Source: Acidobacteriota bacterium
GTDB taxonomy: Bacteria > Acidobacteriota > Terriglobia > Terriglobales > Acidobacteriaceae
DNA length: 35,595 nucleotides
Direction of reading: 5' to 3'
NCBI GenBank assembly: GCA_021791875.1
Contig: JAJYVU010000037.1
Location: 1-35,595, forward strand
Under the pieces are notes generated by a model. The model was not told the DNA's origin, did no database searches, and saw only the letters and a program-made list of their open reading frames with translations. Position 1 is the first letter of the stretch. Each line of letters opens with the position of its first letter. Shown here piece by piece: positions 32,548 to 35,595 of this stretch. The translations under genes were made by a program, and so were the position numbers.

Positions 32548-33801
32548 ATGAAACGGCTGGCGCACCTTGCGGCAGCAACGCTCCTGCTCGTACTTGGAGT
32601 TGCAGCACGGGCGCAGCCGCTTTGTACCCTTTCTGATCTCCAATCTGCGGCACAAAGGGTTAGCCTCGAGCAGAGAACCCTATTGTCCTTCCGCGTTGAG
32701 GTTCTGGGCGACCGGGTCACCCCTCAAACCGCCGCCCAGATCGCAGCTTTTAAAAGCGCATTAGCGGCTGCCGTGTACGACTGGATGGTCTGCCGCGCTC
32801 CATCCCACGAAACAGCCCCTGCGCTGCAGCATCAGCTTGCCTTCTGGCTCGGAGCCAACCAGCCGGGCAAGCCCATGGCAGGCATATATCCCGCCGACGA
32901 GAACACTATCGCCGGCATCTACGGCGCGGACCTGCACATCGCCGTCGATCAGCTCAACTCCAGCCCCGAATTCCTCGGCATCGTCGCCGGTTTCAACATC
33001 TCCTGCGGCGACGACCACCTTCTCATGCTCTACGAGCGCAAAGATCACCGCTGGCAGCGCGTCCTGCTCTGGCAGGGCGGCAGATACCAGGAGATCTCCG
33101 GCGCCTTCGGCGATTTCTTCGAGTACCTTCTCCTGCCGCCCTCCGTCGCCGGCGGCTGGGATGTCGCCGCTGCCCACGGCACTCCCTGGTGCACCTCCCG
33201 ATTCAGCGGATTTCGCATCGACCTGCTGCGCATCTCCCAGCACGGCCAACCCTCCCGCCTGCTCTTCCAGAAGGCCGGAGGCTACTCACGCGGTGACATC
33301 CGCCCCGTCCTCAGCCCAGCCCCCGGCGGCTTTCAGTTGAGCATCGCCACCAACTCGCTTGACTCCCGCCAGTTCGTCAAAACCAGCATCTTTCGCTATC
33401 GCATTCACGATGGTCATGTGCATCGCGTCCAGCCCGTCGCCACCACCCCGGTCGGCTTCGTCGATTCTTGGCTTCAGGCATCCTGGACCGCTGCCAGCCA
33501 ATGGAGCGCCACCCGCGGGCTTGCTTCGTTGCACCGGCTGCATACAGCCTTCGCGACACCCAGCCACGCCAACTCAGACTTCTACAGCCAATTCACCTAC
33601 CGGGCCGTCCGCGGTTGCTCTGCCCCCAGTCAAGTCCAGGTCCAACTGGAAGAAACCTTTGCCCGCCAGGAAAAAATCACCTCCAGCGCCCAGCTCTACT
33701 TCCTCCTCGAAAAACACGAGGACCATTTCCTCTTGCTTTCCGCCTCATCCCATCCCAACCCCTCCTGCACCGGCCCCAACCTCCTGCACTTAACCCAATA
33801 G
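32548..33801 (+). CDS. Secreted protein of unknown function
   Basis: A 417-aa protein I do not recognise. The N-terminus MKRLAHLAAATLLLVLGVAA with cleavage after ARA is a good signal peptide. The mature part is mixed alpha/beta with Cys residues at about 26, 82, 153, 215 and further on, which suggests disulfides in the periplasm. Segments such as MLYERKDHRWQRVLLWQGGRYQEISGAFGDFFEYLLLPPS and SRGDIRPVLSPAPGGFQLSI look like a small beta-sheet domain. It follows the esterase 47 bp downstream, and the two share an almost identical start region, so they may be co-regulated. It is likely lineage-restricted. A function in carbohydrate or envelope metabolism is only a guess. Confidence 0.75.
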   Translation: MKRLAHLAAATLLLVLGVAARAQPLCTLSDLQSAAQRVSLEQRTLLSFRVEVLGDRVTPQTAAQIAAFKSALAAAVYDWMVCRAPSHETAPALQHQLAFWLGANQPGKPMAGIYPADENTIAGIYGADLHIAVDQLNSSPEFLGIVAGFNISCGDDHLLMLYERKDHRWQRVLLWQGGRYQEISGAFGDFFEYLLLPPSVAGGWDVAAAHGTPWCTSRFSGFRIDLLRISQHGQPSRLLFQKAGGYSRGDIRPVLSPAPGGFQLSIATNSLDSRQFVKTSIFRYRIHDGHVHRVQPVATTPVGFVDSWLQASWTAASQWSATRGLASLHRLHTAFATPSHANSDFYSQFTYRAVRGCSAPSQVQVQLEETFARQEKITSSAQLYFLLEKHEDHFLLLSASSHPNPSCTGPNLLHLTQ

Positions 33802-33852
33802 CCCACTGCCGTCCATCGCGTCTCGCTCACCTGCTGGCTCGCAACCACTGGT

Positions 33853-33880
33853 TTGGCCTGATCCCCTCATTTGCTATACA
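33853..33880 (+). promoter_or_regulatory. Promoter of rpmI-rplT
   Basis: TTGGCC (33853-33858) and TATACA (33875-33880), 16 nt apart, match sigma-70 -35/-10 elements. The distance to the rpmI ATG (33924) leaves a leader of about 35 nt with an AGGA ribosome site. Confidence 0.65.
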
Positions 33881-33923
33881 CTGGCAAATGTCGCCATAAC
33901 CATCTGGCGGCCACAGGATAGCT

Positions 33924-34121
33924 ATGCCCAAACTCAAGACACACCGTGGCGCGGCTAAGCGCTTCAAGAAGACCGGCACCGGCAAAATCAAGCGGGGCCA
34001 GTCCAAGATGCGCCATATCCTCACGTCGAAGGAGACCAAGACCAAGCGCCGGCTCACCGCCCCCTGCTACGTCTCGGACGCCGACCACGCGAAGGTAGCC
34101 CGCATGATTCCCTATGCCTGA
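33924..34121 (+). CDS. rpmI: 50S ribosomal protein L35
   Basis: A 65-aa basic ribosomal protein of the large subunit: [20 protein letters not shown] at the N-terminus, then [21 protein letters not shown]. It lies 257 bp ahead of rplT, its usual partner, with no infC or pheS adjacent. AGGA sits 5 nt before the ATG. Confidence 0.98.
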   Translation: MPKLKTHRGAAKRFKKTGTGKIKRGQSKMRHILTSKETKTKRRLTAPCYVSDADHAKVARMIPYA

Positions 34122-34377
34122 TCGGTCTCGATAGAGACTCAGGGCCTTCGCGCCCCCGGGCCGGATCGAAGCGAACCGGACCGAGAGATTCAGGTACGAG
34201 AGTTCGAGCAAATGCGCTTCCCAGTGCAGCAACACCTTACGCAGACGACTCCGCAAGGATCGGCTGCTACGAGAGCAAGCTGGCTGAGACGAGTATTTTG
34301 CGAGAACGAACTACGACGCGAGTGAAGAGGTCTACCTGCCTCCAGCCGCGAAACGATTCAACTAAAGGAGAAACACC
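34122..34377 (+). ncRNA. Structured spacer between rpmI and rplT; candidate L20 leader
   Basis: 256 bp without an open frame of note, much longer than the usual few dozen bases between these two genes. It begins with a small hairpin (GTCTC GATA GAGAC) and continues with G/C-rich inverted elements (GGGCC and CCGG paired segments) and repeated TACGAGAG motifs near 34195 and 34268. The rplT ribosome site AAAGGAG follows at its end. L20 is known to repress its own mRNA by binding structured leaders in E. coli and Bacillus, and a similar role here is plausible. No covariation evidence is available. Confidence 0.45.
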
Positions 34378-34749
34378 ATGCCCCGCGTAAAACGTGGCAC
34401 TAAAAGAACCGACCGCCGCAAAAAAATCCTGAAAAGGGCGAGCGGCTATTTCCTCACCAAATCCAAGCTCTATCAGGCAGCCCAGGAAGCCGTCGAACGC
34501 GGCCTTAAGTTTGCCTATTCCGGCCGCAAAGAAAAGAAGCGCCAGTTCCGCTCCCTCTGGATCGTCCGTATCGGCGCTGCGGCCAAGCTCAACGGCATCA
34601 GCTACTCGCAGTTCGTCCACGGCCTCAAGCTGTCCGGCATCGAGCTCGACCGCAAGGTCCTCGCCGACATCGCCGTCCACGACGAAGCCGGCTTCGCCGC
34701 CCTGGCCCAGCATGCCAAGGACGCCCTCGCCAAAAACGCCGCCGCGTAA
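34378..34749 (+). CDS. rplT: 50S ribosomal protein L20
   Basis: A 123-aa large-subunit protein: [21 protein letters not shown], then [44 protein letters not shown], then [41 protein letters not shown]. This is the full family pattern. AAAGGAG lies just before the ATG. It binds 23S rRNA during early assembly and usually represses its own operon. A hairpin terminator follows. Confidence 0.98.
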   Translation: MPRVKRGTKRTDRRKKILKRASGYFLTKSKLYQAAQEAVERGLKFAYSGRKEKKRQFRSLWIVRIGAAAKLNGISYSQFVHGLKLSGIELDRKVLADIAVHDEAGFAALAQHAKDALAKNAAA

Positions 34750-34774
34750 GCAACCGCGAGTCGAAAAACACCAC

Positions 34775-34799
34775 AAGGGCGCGATTCACTCGCGCCCTT
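34775..34799. terminator. Hairpin between convergent rplT and folP
   Basis: A 10-bp perfect stem AAGGGCGCGA/TCGCGCCCTT with a 5-base loop, 25 bp after the rplT stop codon. It lacks a T-tract directly behind it. Confidence 0.6.
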
Positions 34800-34824
34800 C
34801 GTCATTGAGTCAAGAGAATCTGAG

Positions 34825-34848
34825 GATGGCCCATTCAAGCCATCTTTT
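34825..34848 (+). terminator. Second hairpin with T-run between rplT and folP
   Basis: A 6-bp stem GATGGC/GCCATC (34825-34830 and 34839-34844) followed by TTTT, a small intrinsic terminator for rplT. An overlapping alternative stem TCAAGCC/GGCTTGA (34835-34841, 34849-34855) could serve the folP transcript from the other side. Confidence 0.5.
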
Positions 34849-34866
34849 GGCTTGAGCGGACCGGAA

Positions 34867-35595
34867 TCATCCCGCCTTCAGAACAGCATCCGCCACCGCT
34901 ACCGCCGCCACCACCGGCGCCACGTCATGCACCCGCACAATATGGGCCCCCGCCAGCACCGCCGCCGTGCATGCCGCCACCGTCGCCGCTGACAGAGCAG
35001 CTTCAGCCTCGCGCACCATCCCTTTCAGTTCGCGCTCCAGCACCCGCCGCAAAAACGACTTCCTTGAAACCCCCACCAGCAGCGGCCGTCCCAGCCCCAG
35101 CAGCTCCTCCTGCCGCGCCAGCAGCGGATAATTCTCATCCAGCGCCTTCCCAAATCCATACCCCGGATCCAGCACCACCCGCTCGGCTGCCACCCCTGCT
35201 GTCACCGCCGCCGCCAGCCGCGCCCGTAGTCCATCCCGCACCAGATCCAGTACCGTCTCATGCTCCAGCGGCGGAAGCCCACGCCACTCATTCGGTCGCC
35301 CGCGCGTATGCATCAGCACCACGCCGCACGCTTCCGCCGCGCACACTGCGGCCATCTCCTCATCCCACAAAAAGCCGCTCACGTCGTTCACAATCTCAAC
35401 GCCCGCCCGCAGGCACGCCCGCGCCGTCGCCGCCTTGTACGTGTCAATTGAGATTACCGCCTCCGGCCGCGCTTTCAGGATCCCCTCGATCACAGGCAGC
35501 ACCCGATCCTGTTCCTCGGCTGCGCTCACCTCCCTGTGCGCCCCCGGCCGTGTCGACTCGCCGCCTATGTCAATCAGCGCCGCGCCGCTCTCAAT
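34867..35595 (-). CDS. folP: Dihydropteroate synthase (N-terminus cut by window edge)
   Basis: FolP joins 6-hydroxymethyl-dihydropterin pyrophosphate to p-aminobenzoate, the sulfonamide-sensitive step of folate synthesis. The frame is open to the right edge, so the N-terminus lies outside. The visible part includes ALIDIGGESTRPGA near the edge, then ISIDTYKAATARACLRAGVEIVNDVSG, VLMHTRGRPNEW, VVLDPGYGFGKALDENYPLL, GRPLLVGVSRKSFL and the final IVRVHDVAPVV, the successive motifs of the TIM barrel. It converges on rplT with a terminator region between them. Pterin-binding residues (D, N, D, K, R, H) are all present in what can be read. Confidence 0.96.
   Translation of the reverse strand: MESGAALIDIGGESTRPGAHREVSAAEEQDRVLPVIEGILKARPEAVISIDTYKAATARACLRAGVEIVNDVSGFLWDEEMAAVCAAEACGVVLMHTRGRPNEWRGLPPLEHETVLDLVRDGLRARLAAAVTAGVAAERVVLDPGYGFGKALDENYPLLARQEELLGLGRPLLVGVSRKSFLRRVLERELKGMVREAEAALSAATVAACTAAVLAGAHIVRVHDVAPVVAAVAVADAVLKAG

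Noticed and set aside
1..35595. Defence, toxin, phage or CRISPR system
   Set aside because: No repeat array, integrase, nuclease pair or small toxin/antitoxin frame was found on either strand.

Overview
The window looks like a chromosomal segment of an Acidobacteriota bacterium, most probably class Terriglobia (Acidobacteriaceae-like). The grounds are GC-rich DNA with strong C/G third-position bias, a TonB-dependent receptor with an N-terminal carboxypeptidase-regulatory domain, secreted glycoside hydrolases, an OprB-type porin, a CruF-type carotenoid protein, and many outer-envelope proteins. This assignment is inferred from gene content only. No phage, CRISPR, plasmid or rRNA locus was seen. 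One tRNA gene (Arg, anticodon TCT) is present.

Layout. At 1-1114 is the 3' part of a secreted GH130-like glycosidase/phosphorylase. At 1151-6103 is a minus-strand housekeeping block: ruvX/yqgF, a zinc-ribbon membrane protein, hemB, an R3H (Jag-like) RNA-binding protein, mnmE and a DUF1648 membrane protein, with tRNA-Arg(TCT) on the plus strand between hemB and jag. At 6298-12705 is a plus-strand block: mltG, a lipoprotein, a FUSC-type membrane protein, an orphan PAS histidine kinase, about 650 bp of non-coding DNA, then dnaN. At 12836-19062 is accessory envelope and sugar material: a secreted GH5-like enzyme, an RDD membrane protein, an SRPBCC protein, a membrane diguanylate cyclase and an OprB-type porin. 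At 19090-19575 lies a broken doxX gene interrupted by a short inverted-repeat element. At 19727-25689, on the minus strand, are a CrtI-like FAD oxidoreductase, a CusF-like/SCO1 lipoprotein, a TonB receptor and a DUF2784 protein. At 25794-29681, on the plus strand, are a secreted beta-propeller, an asparagine synthetase-like amidotransferase and a CruF-like carotenoid hydratase; a PAP2-family phosphatase converges on them. At 30916-34749 are a STAS protein, a secreted esterase, an unknown secreted protein, and rpmI-rplT with an unusually long spacer. The window ends inside folP.

How the genes fit together. The block mixes replication and translation core genes (dnaN, mnmE, rpmI, rplT, tRNA, ruvX) with cell-wall (mltG), tetrapyrrole (hemB), folate (folP) and carotenoid-like (CrtI-like, CruF-like) metabolism. 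It also holds carbohydrate capture (GH130, GH5, OprB, TonB receptor) typical of a soil heterotroph. Most genes are monocistronic or in short two- or three-gene runs.

Most notable observations. (1) A 114-118 bp MITE-like element with near-perfect inverted repeats and a TA duplication sits in doxX; removing it with one TA restores the reading frame. (2) Several genes have a TANNNT box 6-8 nt before the ATG, suggesting leaderless transcripts. (3) Two neighbouring secreted-protein genes share an almost identical promoter/start block. (4) A long structured spacer lies between rpmI and rplT. (5) A large non-coding region with a 14-bp inverted repeat lies upstream of dnaN. No clearly novel multi-gene system is visible.
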